From Bedellia somnulentella (Eukaryota; Arthropoda; Insecta; Lepidoptera; Bedelliidae), in assembly GCA_963576735.1 (NCBI GenBank), contig OY755179.1, positions 1,798,001-1,862,000 on the forward strand: a stretch of 64,000 nucleotides of DNA. Direction: 5' to 3'. This document shows positions 22,501-33,376 of this stretch, piece after piece. Position 1 is the first letter of the stretch. Every line of letters starts with the position of its first letter. Made by a program: the position numbers and the translations under genes. The notes under the pieces are model-generated. The model ran no database searches and was not told the origin of the DNA. It saw only the letters and a list, made by a program, of their open reading frames with translations.

Positions 22501-25500
22501 GCCGGGAGTATACATATACTCCCTGTATGTATGCAAAGTTTGTAACTCTGATTGTTTGTTTACATGGTTTTATTTTCGGAGATACTGAACCGTTCATTAA
22601 AGCGCTTTCACAATCACAAAGCTACACTATTTAGGAATGCTATAAATTGCACTAAATTTCACAAAGGTTGAGCAGTGATTGAAGAAACCTCTGATATTTT
22701 TAAAACTACGCTACCCGTGCGAAGCTGGGCCCGATCCACTAGTTTAAACATAAATTTTTTAGCCATTTATGTCCAAATTAAGACTGTAATAATCACCAGT
22801 CTATCAGAGAGAACGATACTTAAGTTGTTCTCGCTGAAATACTCAATTCAGAAATCGGTCGTATATGTTTTATTATAGATCTCAAAGTTTTCAATGCAAA
22901 TATATGATATATAATATCTTCTTTCATCATATTATTACAATTACATTAGAATAACAAATACGTGATTTTTTATCAATTTGAATAGGGCTATTATGGAATC
23001 CGCTATACTAATATCACGCACATAGACTCATTTACGCACACCGTTGTACTTATTTTGGTTTCGCCTATCATCTTTGTATTGCCCATCTATATAGGTAAGT
23101 ATAGCATAATAAATATATATAATAAATATATATATATATAGTATAGCAATAATAAATCTGTGAATATTTGATAAATACATGCAGTGACAGTTATGTACCA
23201 TTTTTGTGAATAGGGAATATGCATAAAATTTTAAATCCCCTAAAACTTTTTTTCACGAATACTTATTATCGCAATATTATAATGAAAAGGTTTTTTTTTA
23301 ATTTACTTATTATTTGAACCCCTAAAATAATATTCAAAAAGTGCAAAATAAGGGAGCGAAATTCAAACTTCCAAAACGCGCCACCATGCATCGGTTGAAC
23401 GAAATGTGACGTCATCTGACACGAAATTGTATTCAAAAGCGTCGAAAACACTAAGGTAAACACCCATTGGACGTGTCATGTGACGTCACGTATAGGGCGC
23501 GTAAAATGGCGTCGTATGAACTGCTTAAATTTTTTAAAAGTTTTAAATTTCAATTTTAAAAATATCTAGAGTATTTTGAAGCCCAGTAATATTTTTTTCT
23601 ACGTTATAAAATAGTAAACTATTAATTTAAGCCAAAAAAGAAAAACATGAATATTCCCTATAGCCAAATATTTTATTCAAATATGTCTCTTGTAACAAGA
23701 CTGTTAAGTTACTTTTCGCAGATTTATATTTTGTATACCTACTAATTTTGTAAAAGGAAAATTCATTACATCTGTACGATTACATTTAAGAATTTTAAAC
23801 TGTATACTTAGTGCTTTAAGGTATATTTTCCTTAATTGTTTAGATATTTATGATCACCCTGTCTGAGCAGATAACTTTGACGAGTTGTGCTTTCAGATAT
23901 TATTGTCTCGTTGTGTGTTCAGATTTAATTGAAAACCCACTGCTCATATATTTGTGGCGAATTGGGTGTTCAGATTTTATTGATCTTATTTACCGTAAAG
24001 AATTTATTGAAATTTATTGTTGCTCAGAAATATTTGAGTACCTCGGCCGCTCCGATATATCTGATGGCGACTGTACAAAACGGCCTAAGCCTTGCCCCGT
24101 ATCACGTGAGTACACTGTCCATGCAAAACGTAGGTACTCTGAACAATAGGTGACATTAAACGTGTCATGTGATTTTCAGAAGTATAAGTAGCTCTGATCA
24201 CCCCTTTGGGAATACACGGCGTGAACATTTCTGCATTGAGTTGACATAAATTTCACTATTTGCAGACTTATTCAGCGCGTTGAAAATCAGTCGCCTGGTG
24301 GTTCCCGAGGTGGTGCAGAGCGATGGCAGCGCGGTGCTGGACTGCGAGTACACGGCGCACCACGAGGGGTTCGTGCTGCAGTGGCTGCTGGACGGCCAGC
24401 TGATGTACGAGTGGAAGCCGCCGCACCAGCCTCGGGTCGTGGGAGTGCTTGATGGGAAGCTTGATATGGATTTTAGGAATAAACGTGAGTATTAGGTGAT
24501 GTATTTTCTAGATAAACGAGGTAGATGTAATGCGTATTGTATTGTATGCGACAAATCACAGAATTTCAGCAATAAATGTATGCAATTGGTTTCTTTCAAA
24601 AATTCATTAATCTTAAAATGTAAGTGTTGAACTTTTACTCAATAGTTAATTTAATTATATTATATGCCATTTATTAAAATTTTTATTTAATTAAATATTT
24701 TTTTTATATATATATATATATATATTTTAAGTGCTGTGTAGTGTCGGCTTAGAATAGCACTACCCCATTTCTTCCGGTGGGTGTACGTAAGAGGCGACTA
24801 ACGGCATTGGGGATTTTAAGGGATTTTTGGGCTATGTGGTTGGAGACCCATCACCAACAACCTTTATTTTACCATCTTTTCCCCACTCCACTTTCCAAAG
24901 GTGGCTTAGGAATTTCCCATTCCTTAGCTGGCTACCCCTTCTAGGGATTTATAGCCGTGAGTATATGTATGTATGTATTTTTTGAAATTAATAGAGTTTC
25001 GATAAAAATATTATAACATAACATAAACGTTAACGCCGAATATCCCCGAAGGGGTTAGCAGAGGTACTTATACTTCTTAACATAAAAATATTATATATAT
25101 ATATTTTATTTATTTTAAAAATATCTATACTTACTTTAGTTATCTCTTACAACCTATAGTATATACAGCTACTTCCTACTACCTAGTATTAAAATGATTG
25201 TTTATTAGTATTTCAATATTTTTTGATAGCTCTTCAGATTTCCTCTGTATTCGGCTTCCAGTTTACCTTTGAATTTTGGGGCACTCCGTATAAAGTGGGT
25301 ACTACACGACTTGGTAGAAAGGGAACGGTAACGAGTGAACGTGTAGTGTTAATAAGCGAATTTAGATTTACTTGGCTAAAAATAAATAGAAAATGTGCTC
25401 AAAAAGGCAGGTGTCCGAAGTACGAAGAATAAAAGAGCATGTATGAAAATATTTATGGATGTGAATGAAGCTAGAGAGGTTTGCCAGGATCGTACAAAGT

Positions 25501-28500
25501 GGCGATCGATAGTCTCTGCCTACCCCAATGGGAACTAACGGCGTGAGAATATGTATGTATGTATGTATGTTGGCTTCTCCGGTTCTTTTTACCATGTCGT
25601 GTAATACTTACTTATATAGAAACCGTTCTTGTTTTCAGAGGATTCATTGTCCGAGTACCGCGCACTCCGTATACTGAGGGTGGTCCCAGAGCTGAGTGGT
25701 AATTACACGTGTGTCCTAAAGAGTGGTGAAGAGGACGACCGGCAAACGAAGGCGATGCTTGTGTTCAGTAAGTAGATGACTTGATTGTACTTGTACAATA
25801 CAAAGATGAAGGATATTTTTAAAAGATTATTTTTATTTTATTTTATTCTGTTTGGAAGATTAACAGTAAAACATTACAATTATAAACTACTATGTAAATT
25901 TTCGTTTGCCAATTATAAATCCTCACCAATATTAATTCATTGTGTGTTGAAATTCAAAATGTAAACTTAATAATACGATACATGTAATCTATGAGGTTCT
26001 ACTGCGGGTTCTTAAGGTGTATTTTTGAATAAAGAATAAATAAAGGAAAGAAAAATTTCGACACAGGCGGGATTCGAACCCGCGACCTCGGGTATACACC
26101 CCCGTCGCTCTTGCCAATTGAGCTACCGTGTCAATGGCAAATGAATTCTATACGCATGGTGATAAGATTAAAAATGCTATATCTGTACCGAAATCCTTTG
26201 CCATGCCATGCCGGCAGTCAGCGCCGGCCCTTAGTAGTGTTTGCGTTTCCTACCTCTGAATTTTTTACTAATTCGGAAGGCCACTTGTCTATCTTTTCAG
26301 ATAGAACGTTTCTTTCCTTTATTTATTAGTAATAATCCCCACATGAGGTTTTCATGAACAAAAAGATTTAAATTGTGTATTTTTGAGTCAAGAAACCGTA
26401 AGAGACTTGTCATTGCACTTAATAGCCTTTCAATCCGAAAGTTTTCTGAAAGAGATCGCGTTCAGAAACAAGGCTGCCAATTGATCTTCTTTGTAAAACT
26501 GTTTATATTCTGAATATATTTTGCTTATGAGGGGCGGGGGGTGTTGAGGTACTAACTAACTAGAAAAACTATTACCCTTTTGTACCCACCAGAATAAAAA
26601 CTTGGATCCACCCCTGCCCTGAGGTAGTGGGTAAATTGCGTACTTGCCACTAGTTCAGCATAGTCACACAATCAGAATACAATTTTGGTGTATGTATAGA
26701 CATATCCCGTACACCAAGCAATATAAATTATTAGGTATGATAATGTTGAAATATATATTAGGTTTAATGCAAAAAGTATATGATTTGAATTTGTGTTTCT
26801 AAGCATTTTTCAATATTCTTTTCTACTGTATCGTGTTAGTTCGCAAGCCTATTACAATGTCAATGATTACATTAATGATGAAGTGGCTTGGTGTCATCAG
26901 GGCTCTGTGCAGGATGTTTCCGGGCTAACGCCAAAATTGTAATGGACGTAAAAAAAGATGTGTGTTGACGAGTTTCTTACGGGTTCTTCTCTCAACAAAA
27001 CACCTTCCGATTCCGAAGTAAACTTAGCATTAAATTTTCAATCATCGGTTTTCAGGCCCAGAGAATGATTTGTCATTAACAGTGTCACAAGACCAGTTCG
27101 GAGAGTTATCTTTAAATTGTTTGGCCAGGGGAACCTATCCAGAGCCAAATTTAGTTATTGAACACAACCGGTAAGATTGGTTTTGTTTTTGTTCTAGTTC
27201 ATACATTAGTTTATATACGCAAATAACATTATTATAAGAGATGTTTAAGATGAAGGAAAGTATCGTAATGTTAGAGATTTTCGGGACAAACGGCACATAA
27301 GTGGTTATTAGGAATTTTACAGTTTAAGTCAAAACTACAGGCCTGTAGTTTTGAGCTTATTATGGTTTCAACTCGATACATACTCAATCGTACTTCTATT
27401 TAACAATATTATTTCTGTGATATGTTTTAACTTTAATGTGCATTAAGGAGTTATTATTATATTCTTATATGTTATTTATATGTGTATAATATTGAATATA
27501 ACGATGACTAAGTGTCCCATAACACAAGTCATAAAGTTGTACTTACTTTGGGGCTAACTTGCTGTGTTATATGTCCGTATATTATTTATTAACTAGTGGA
27601 TCGGCCCAGCTTCGCATGGGTAGCGTTGTTTTTTAAATATCTGAGGTTTCTTTCTTCAGTCACTGCTCAAGCATGTGAAATTTAGCGCAATGTTTTCAAT
27701 TTATTAAATTTATAGCACTCCCTAAACTGTGTAGTTTGGTGATTTTGAATGCGCTTTTATGAACGGTTCAGTATTTCCGTTTAATAGCAAATGTTGGAAT
27801 AAACGCTATGAAGTATTTATAACAATCTAAAAAAGAAATCATTATGTGATGTAGGATGCATTTACTGGCGCCATCTAGTATGTTATATGTAAATTAGTAA
27901 AGATTTGGTTTTGGTCACGGGCGCGATGGCTTATTCTATGTATAATTTCGGTGTTTCTCTACCGATTTCTATGATTCTTTTTTTATTGAATAGGTAATGT
28001 TACCTTTTTTAAATTAGGGTTGAATGAGAGTATTATAAACGTAAGAGAGTAAACAAATGTAATTAGAATGCTCTGAACTGCTAAGCTATCAGGAGTTACA
28101 TGTGTTATTATGATTCAACCATAAAAGATAGACATATACTGTTCCAGGAAATTTTTTAGACAATTTTATGAAAAATATTTCCGTCATACATGATTTCTAT
28201 GTAAGTTTAACCGTTAAGGCTGCACACGCGACGGAAGCTTAAAAAATGGAGTAACTTCTCCCGTTTTCCCAAAATTTCCCAAAATTCCCCTTTACTACTC
28301 TGCTGAAAAGTATACAAAAACCTGCCCAGGAGTATGAAGAACAATTGTACCAAGTTTCGTTAAAATCCGTCGCGTAGTTTTTGTTTCCATAAGGCACATA
28401 CAAACCGACAGACAGACAGACAGACAGACAAAAATTTTACTGATTGCATTTTTGGCATCAGTATCGATCCCTAATCACCCCCTGATAGTTATTTTGAAAA

Positions 28501-30602
28501 TATATTTCATGTACAGAATTGACCTCTCTACAGATTTATTATAAGTATAGATAACATGCTGAGATGAGGTGGACTATATATTTGAAACCATATATTTGTA
28601 GCATAGTAATAACAAAGCAATCTCACCGCGTTTGGCGCAATGACAGTTTGTACGACGCAATGAGTTGGAGCGAGATAGCAGTACGCGATGTGCGCGACGG
28701 CGATAAAGTCACGTGTCGGCTGGACATACTGCCCGCGGGGTATGTCGCTATGAGGGAGACAACTTTGGATATGGGTGAATATTGTATTTCATAATTAAGA
28801 AATTTCATAATTAAGAAAGAAAGAAAAAGATTTATTCAGTGCACAGGGAAATACACAACAAATAAAAAAAAAACATAGTGATAAACAATAATAACATAAT
28901 AATTAGGCTTTGTTTTGCATGAAAATCTCATGTGGGGATTATTACTAATCAAAGAAATACAAAATTTCGAGCGAGTGGTCACTTCATACCATAGCTCAGT
29001 GGCAGAGCGACGGGGGCGTATACCCGGATGTCGTGGTTGAAGTCCCGCTAGTGCCGATTTTTTTTATTTCCTTAATTGATTAGGAATATTGTATTTGTTA
29101 TAAAGAAAAATGGTGTATGTTATTGGCCTAAGATATTACAACACTATACTCCCATATGCAAGGCAGGCTTAAATGGAGTTGGTGCAACTGATAATGTTCA
29201 TATTAACCTGGCATATCAAAGACAATGTTACGAGCTCCTCTGCCATCAAGTGCAGGCAAATGTTTAATATAATAATACATACATACATATACTCACGGCT
29301 ATAAATCCCTTAACGGGGTAGCCAGAGCTTTGGAATGAGAAATTCCTCAGCCACTTTTGGAAGTTGATTGGGGAAAAAATGGTAATAATAAATAAATGTT
29401 TTTGGTGACTGGTCTCCAACCACAACGCCCAAAAATCACTTAAGAAGCCCCTGTACCCTAAGTCGCCTCTTACGATCACCCTCGGGTAGAAATGTAATAA
29501 TAATAAAAAAAATATCAGATTATAAAGTAAATCCACAAGTACAGCTATTTTATATACAGCTCTTTACTTAGTCAAGCGGGCGCGTCTCTGAAATTGGTGT
29601 GAGCCAGATTCCAGACATTGTTTGAAAGGCTCGTCCTCTCTAGCCATGAGTATGCGATTGGAAACAAAAAAATAATTGAAGACATTATAGCCACTGTTGA
29701 GTATTAGTCGATCAGTTGGGGCACCATGGATTATCATGGATTACCATCTTTGAGGCGTGTGTGTCATGCATGACACATCTTGTTAGATAAGTCTCATTAT
29801 TGATAAAATACATACATACATAATACTCACGGCTATAAATCCCTAGAAGGGGTAACCCGAGGTAAGGAATTAGAATTTCCTCAGCCACTTTTGGAAAGTT
29901 AAGTGGGGATTAATTCTTAATACGTCACCAAAATTGTGTCATACGCCCTCTTACGTTTCTCATGCTACGAGAGCGCCTTATGTTTCTGAGGACATTTTAT
30001 AGATATACTAGCTGACCCTTCAAACACTGTTTTGCCTTATACATTATTTCTAGGAAATTTCTAGTCTATTAAATGAAAATAAAATGTTAGGGGTGGACAA
30101 CCCTCATCACTTAGGAGCATAAAGACAAACCTACCGAATGTGTATGCAGAATTTCATTTAAATCGGTTCATCCGTTTCGGAGGAGTTTGGTGAGAAACAC
30201 TGTGCCACGTGATTTTTTTATATTAGATTGTAATAGAAGATGACTTGTTTTTAATTTTAAATGTTATTTGTATAAATGTATATGTGTTTTAGATGATATC
30301 AGGAAGAGATCCAGACTACTAAAATGCGTTGAAAATCATAAATGTAAGTTGTTTAAAAACTTGGTTCTTTCAGTGTTTTTCAGTTTATTACTATCTATGC
30401 ATATTTCCACAAAACTTTAAATATTGCCTGAAGAATTTCTCACCTTATAGCTTTAACTTCCTGCATTAAAATACTTATTCATTTGTTTGCAGCCGACCCA
30501 ACACTGCAATGTTCGAATTCTTCGGAAAAACACCACTGGCATTCCTGGTTCATGATGACGTATATTATTTATTATAACATAAAATCAATTTTAAGACTTT
30601 GA
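19427..30602 (+). CDS. Two-Ig-domain surface/secreted protein (Beat-like, tentative), seven exons
   Basis: Proposed exons 19427-19532, 24266-24484, 25639-25767, 27056-27170, 28602-28774, 30293-30343 and 30493-30602 have GT-AG borders and join in phase to 300 aa. Seen: an Ig domain with Cys62, Trp75 and Cys133 (SGNYTCV) and a second with Cys173 and Cys228; N-glycosylation motifs NYT, NDS and NSS. The C-terminal exon has a modest hydrophobic stretch (WFMMTYIIYY), so a GPI or membrane tail is possible but weak. Exon 1 is the least certain: its hydrophobic segment before LFSA is a poor signal peptide and an upstream exon may exist. The convergent gene 30733-46027 has the same two-Ig plan and a matching exon/phase pattern. 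Two-Ig insect proteins such as the Beat family act in cell recognition; membership here is inference. Confidence 0.75.
20000..20345 (-). repeat. RTE-like LINE 3' end
   Basis: The - strand encodes GRPRRTHLDQIEKVLKKAGV and ends VSAYPNGN, the C-terminus of the LINE family also seen at 38041-40105 and in six other tail copies here. Upstream remnants (CGVKDDIV region, about 20281-20345) carry frame changes. Confidence 0.7.
20522..20684 (+). mobile_element. SINE, left part, with tRNA-like head
   Basis: Begins with a tRNA-like A-box/B-box segment (ACTCAGTGGGTAGCACC; later GGGCTCATTCTTAG) followed by CACACCAATTTGTCTTTTC and the family body. It breaks at GTAC 20681-20684 and resumes at 24073. Confidence 0.7.
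20685..20968 (+). repeat. Left terminal inverted repeat of the 3.4-kb element
   Basis: Pairs with 23788-24072. Both arms contain a long chance reading frame in the same relative position, which is why near-identical 80-aa frames appear on opposite strands. Confidence 0.75.
21811..22742 (+). mobile_element. Helitron-N copy E
   Basis: A before TCTATACTT, CTAG followed by T at the right. About 22435-22560 differs from the other copies (GCGCGCGCAAAAG stretch), so this is a subfamily variant. Confidence 0.82.
23211..23660. mobile_element. 450-bp MITE with TA target duplication
   Basis: GGGAATATGCAT at the left and ATGAATATTCCC at the right are inverted and each is bordered by TA, as in Tc1/mariner-type MITEs. 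No coding capacity. Confidence 0.6.
23788..24072 (-). repeat. Right terminal inverted repeat of the 3.4-kb element
   Basis: Reverse complement of 20685-20968 with a few substitutions and small gaps. The outermost bases GGCGACT match the left end exactly. Confidence 0.75.
24073..24236 (+). mobile_element. SINE, right part
   Basis: Continues the SINE begun at 20522 from GTACAAAACGGCC to the GGCGTGAACATTT tail, after the 3.4-kb insertion. It ends about 30 bp before Ig gene 2 exon 2. Confidence 0.7.
24266..24484 (+). CDS. Ig gene 2, exon 2 (first half of Ig1)
   Basis: Acceptor TTTGCAG, donor GTGAGT. Encodes KISRLVVPEVV, then VLDCEY and LQWLLDG, the B and C strands of an Ig fold. Markedly GC-rich against its surroundings. 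Confidence 0.9.
24729..24979 (+). repeat. Interspersed repeat (GTGTCGGCTTAGAATAGC family)
   Basis: A 250-bp repeat running from the GTGTCGGCTTAGAATAGC start to GGGATTTATAGCCGTGAG plus a (TATG)n tail. It recurs at about a dozen sites here in both orientations. Probably a SINE or the 3' end of a LINE. Confidence 0.65.
25385..25565 (+). repeat. RTE-like LINE 3' tail
   Basis: Encodes the VLKKAGVRSTKN...VSAYPNGN end of the family, then GGCGTGAGAATATG and a TATG-repeat tail. 5'-truncated. Located in intron 2 of Ig gene 2. Confidence 0.65.
25639..25767 (+). CDS. Ig gene 2, exon 3 (second half of Ig1)
   Basis: Acceptor TTTTCAG, donor GTAAGT. Encodes YRALRILRVVPELSGNYTCV, the E-F strand region with the second Ig1 cysteine. 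Confidence 0.9.
26037..26330 (-). mobile_element. tRNA-derived SINE, best-preserved copy
   Basis: On the - strand the head reads GACACGGTAGCTCAATTGG with A box, B box GGTTCGAATCCC and a 7-bp acceptor-like pairing. The anticodon arm has an 8-nt loop with only four pairs, and the sequence runs on into a SINE body and an AAAGGAAAG end, so it is not a tRNA gene. Confidence 0.65.
27056..27170 (+). CDS. Ig gene 2, exon 4 (first half of Ig2)
   Basis: Acceptor TTTTCAG, donor GTAAGA. Encodes SLTVSQDQFGELSLNCLARG then YPEPNLVIEHN; ends in phase 2 like exon 4 of the paralogue. Confidence 0.88.
27593..28551 (-). mobile_element. Helitron-N copy F
   Basis: CTAG after A at 27592; TATAGA before T at 28552. 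Its 5' end points at Ig gene 2 exon 5, only 50 bp away, in antisense to the gene. Confidence 0.85.
28602..28774 (+). CDS. Ig gene 2, exon 5 (second half of Ig2)
   Basis: Acceptor TTTGTAG ends at 28601, 50 bp after the end of Helitron F; donor GTGAAT. Encodes SWSEIAVRDVRDGDKVTCRL with the last Ig2 cysteine. The exact acceptor is set by phase. Confidence 0.8.
28940..29075 (+). repeat. tRNA-derived SINE fragment
   Basis: Contains TAGCTCAGTGGCAGAGC (A box) and GGTTGAAGTCCC (B box) with a short body. Same family as 26037-26330, opposite orientation. Confidence 0.5.
29278..29490 (-). repeat. Interspersed repeat (GTGTCGGCTTAGAATAGC family), reverse
   Basis: Reverse copy with the (CATA)n tail at the left and CTCACGGCTATAAATCCC next to it. 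A shorter piece of the same repeat lies at 29812-29910. Confidence 0.6.
30008..30235 (+). repeat. Lepidopteran-type interspersed repeat
   Basis: Starts ACTAGCTGACCC and contains GGGGTGGACAACCCTCATC and TTTCGGAGGAGTT, a pattern I associate with common moth and butterfly repeats. No coding potential. Confidence 0.45.
30293..30343 (+). CDS. Ig gene 2, exon 6 (51 nt)
   Basis: Acceptor GTTTTAG, donor GTAAGT. Encodes a short basic linker ending CVENHK. Phases fit both neighbours, but the small size lowers certainty. Confidence 0.65.
30493..30602 (+). CDS. Ig gene 2, last exon
   Basis: Acceptor TTTGCAG. Encodes SDPTLQCSNSSEKHHW and a moderately hydrophobic end, stop TGA at 30600-30602. AATAAA follows at 30625. 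Confidence 0.7.
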
Positions 30603-30732
30603 AATAAGAAGAAAAATATTAAAAAATAAATTATTTATTTGTAGAACAAAACAATATTATTTTTATTAGTAGGTAACAAATATCTTTGGTGGCTCATATT
30701 TACAGTGAAAAATAACTTGGTGAACTAGTTAA
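30603..30732. promoter_or_regulatory. Shared 3'-end region of the two convergent Ig genes
   Basis: Only 130 bp separate the two stop codons. AATAAA is present for the + strand gene at 30625-30630 and for the - strand gene at 30639-30634, so the two transcripts probably overlap or abut at their 3' ends. Confidence 0.6.
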
Positions 30733-30806
30733 TTAAAAATAAAAAAACCACGGAATTAATGTTGCCAGCAGTAATGCAGGTGAAAAGAGATGATTACTAG
30801 CAGCAT
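30733..30806 (-). CDS. Ig gene 3, exon 7 (GPI signal)
   Basis: Acceptor TTTTTTCAG with a good pyrimidine tract. Encodes AASNHLFSPALLLATLIPWF and ends FYF-TAA at 30735-30733. Phase fits exon 6. A hydrophobic tail with no charged cytoplasmic part fits GPI attachment. Confidence 0.8.
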
Positions 30807-33318
30807 CTGAAAAAATAAATTTATTATACTCTTTATGTTATTAAGAATATATGGTAGGGACTAACGGACTATGTGATAAGGAAAATATGTAATGCTGACT
30901 GTGCCATTCATTTACAAGCAGATTCTATGGCATTCCATTGATAACTCTGATTGAATTTTTGTGTAATCGATATTTAGTTCATGATAAAGAGTGTTGGAAG
31001 GATATGCAAAGACTTTGTAGGAAAAATTACACACATAATATAACAGGCATTTGCACAATTTATTTTACCACAAACATTTATTCAGCCGTTTTAGTTAGTA
31101 CGCCAGAATCACTTTCTATGTATGGCACATTTTTTTCCGTTTTTGCCGGCTTAAAATAACACTACCCTATTTCTACCCGTGGGTGATCGTAAGAGGCGAC
31201 TAAGGTTATAGGGGCTTTTTGAGTGATTTTTGGGCCATGTGGATGGAGACCCGTCACCAAAAACATTTATTATTATCATCTTTTCCCTAATCAACTTTCA
31301 ATAGTGGCTAACGAATTTATCATTTCAAAGCTCTGGCTACCCCGTTAAGGGATTAATAGCCGTGAGCATATGTTAAATGTATGTATATTTCTTTCATACA
31401 ACCGTGATAGGAAATATTATGTAGGAAAACCACTAATTTTTATGTAGGCATAAGGCGGAATAAAAATATACTGTTGTATACCAGTATGCCTTTTCTAAAG
31501 TCATATGTGTGGTTAATTTATCAAGTTTGATAACGCTGAGGGAAAACATTGTTAGGAAACCTAAATGACTGAGTTGTACTAAGTCATATGACAGTGTATT
31601 CGTGTACAGCTGCGGTATGCCTACCCCCTATCACATGAATGCACTTTCCAAGAAAATCTGTAACCGGAAGATGACGTACAAAGATAAACTAAATCAAAAT
31701 GTTTCCTTTATTTATCTTTGAAGGTACACTTCTCTATTGTGCGGAGGTACGAATGAAAAAAAACGTGTGTCCAATATGTTTCGAGAATCTTACTAAGACG
31801 AGCCAAATATCATAATTCTTGAAGGGTTGGAATTGGTATCACAAGCTTTGATTTTAAGAACTGGGTATTAACACACACACACACACACATACACACATAT
31901 ATATACAAGACACACACACATATATATACAATACAATAGGACTGTTGCATAAAATATCTGTGTGATTCGAAATAGCATAATTAAGTCTTCATTGCTATTT
32001 TAGCATATAAAATTCATTTTTGAACATAAAATAATCGGTCTCAGCAATGGACTAGTGTTGTTCTAAGTATTTTTTTCTCAGCCACTTTTGGAAGTTGCGT
32101 GGGGAAAAGATGGTAAAATAAAGGTTATTGGTGACGGGTCTCCAACCGCACCGCCCAAAAATCCCTCAAAAGCCCCCAATACCGTTAGTCGATTCTTACA
32201 TACACCCACCGGAAGAAAAGGGGTAGTGCTATTCTAAGCCGACACTACAGAGCAATTTTTCAATAAAACACTCTTTTTAACATAATTACGGGTCAAGAAA
32301 ATTACTGCAAAAGAAGCGTTTTGTTTATATGTTCATATCTCCTCAGAAGAATGGTAAGGATTAATTACACATAACTCATCACCTCGGGTTCTATAAATTT
32401 GGAGTAGTTGTACCGAACAACGGAGTAACTTCAAATATACGAACGTAAACAAATAAAGGGAATGAAAGTCCAGTCATTGAAGCCATCTTAGCGAAGACCT
32501 TTGTTCAGTAGCGGACATCTTTGAACTGAAATGATGATGATCTGTTGCAATTTTAAAAGATATATCACAACATTTCTAGGATTATGATTAAGTATCACAC
32601 TGTTAACATGCAATATATCAAACTCACAAAATAAACTTACAAAGAAAGCTTAAACATATTAATGCAAAAACAAGCAGAAGAAATCTATTGTAACGTTTTT
32701 AACAGAGAGTTTAAGTCAGTTTGTATGAGTATGAACAACGGAAAATGGTATAGATATTTGGTTCCATAGTTTGCTTCAATCTTTATTTACGATTTATGAG
32801 TTCATGAGACCTTCTGATTTTAGATATTTAATATGTCATATGAAAACAATGATATACGTACAAAGAGTGTGACTTTTGAAACGAATTGGTTTTTATTCGA
32901 AGCAGCTAAAAAGTATGCTTTAATACCTTCTCACCTAACTACGCTTGCACTCTTCTTACATAGTAAAGGTTTGGAGCGCTGCAAAGTTTGTCTAATTTTA
33001 AATTCGGATAGAGCGTTTAAAACTAATGTTTTAGAAGTGTCCTGTGTATAAAAAGGGCGTTAAAATGTTTGACCAATACCTGGTTCGTCTGAAGATTCCG
33101 TGGTGGTATCTACTTTGTCGTCATCGAGGAGGTCCGCGGGGAGCGGGGGCTCTTCCGATGCGGGGGCGGGGGATTCACCGTCTGCCGTACCACAGATAAT
33201 CTATACTTATAATAAATCTGTAGAGAGGTCAATTCTGTACATGAAATATATTTTCACAATAACCATCAGGTGGTGATTAGGGATCGATACTGATGCGAAA
33301 AATGCAATCAGTAAAATT

Positions 33319-33376
<58 letters not shown>

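Larger units (their letters stand above)
20685..24072. mobile_element. 3.4-kb element with ~285-bp terminal inverted repeats
   Basis: Termini AGTCGCCATCAGATAT and its reverse complement, flanked by GTAC on both sides (20681-20684, 24073-24076), inserted in a SINE. The arms are about 284 and 285 bp and nearly identical. No transposase frame was found between them, so it appears non-autonomous. The interior carries Helitron E, a MITE and a tRNA-like fragment (about 21435-21515). Confidence 0.75.

Noticed and set aside
20659..24149. Two nearly identical ~80-aa frames on opposite strands, like a duplicated small gene
   Set aside because: They lie inside the terminal inverted repeats of the 3.4-kb transposon, have no family resemblance, and exist only because the arms are copies.
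26063..26140. tRNA gene on the - strand
   Set aside because: A and B boxes are good, but the anticodon arm does not fold properly and the sequence continues into a repeated SINE body.
32833..33051. 72-aa + strand frame as a small gene between the Ig genes
   Set aside because: No family resemblance, no nearby splice or promoter evidence; within gene 3 intron 6.
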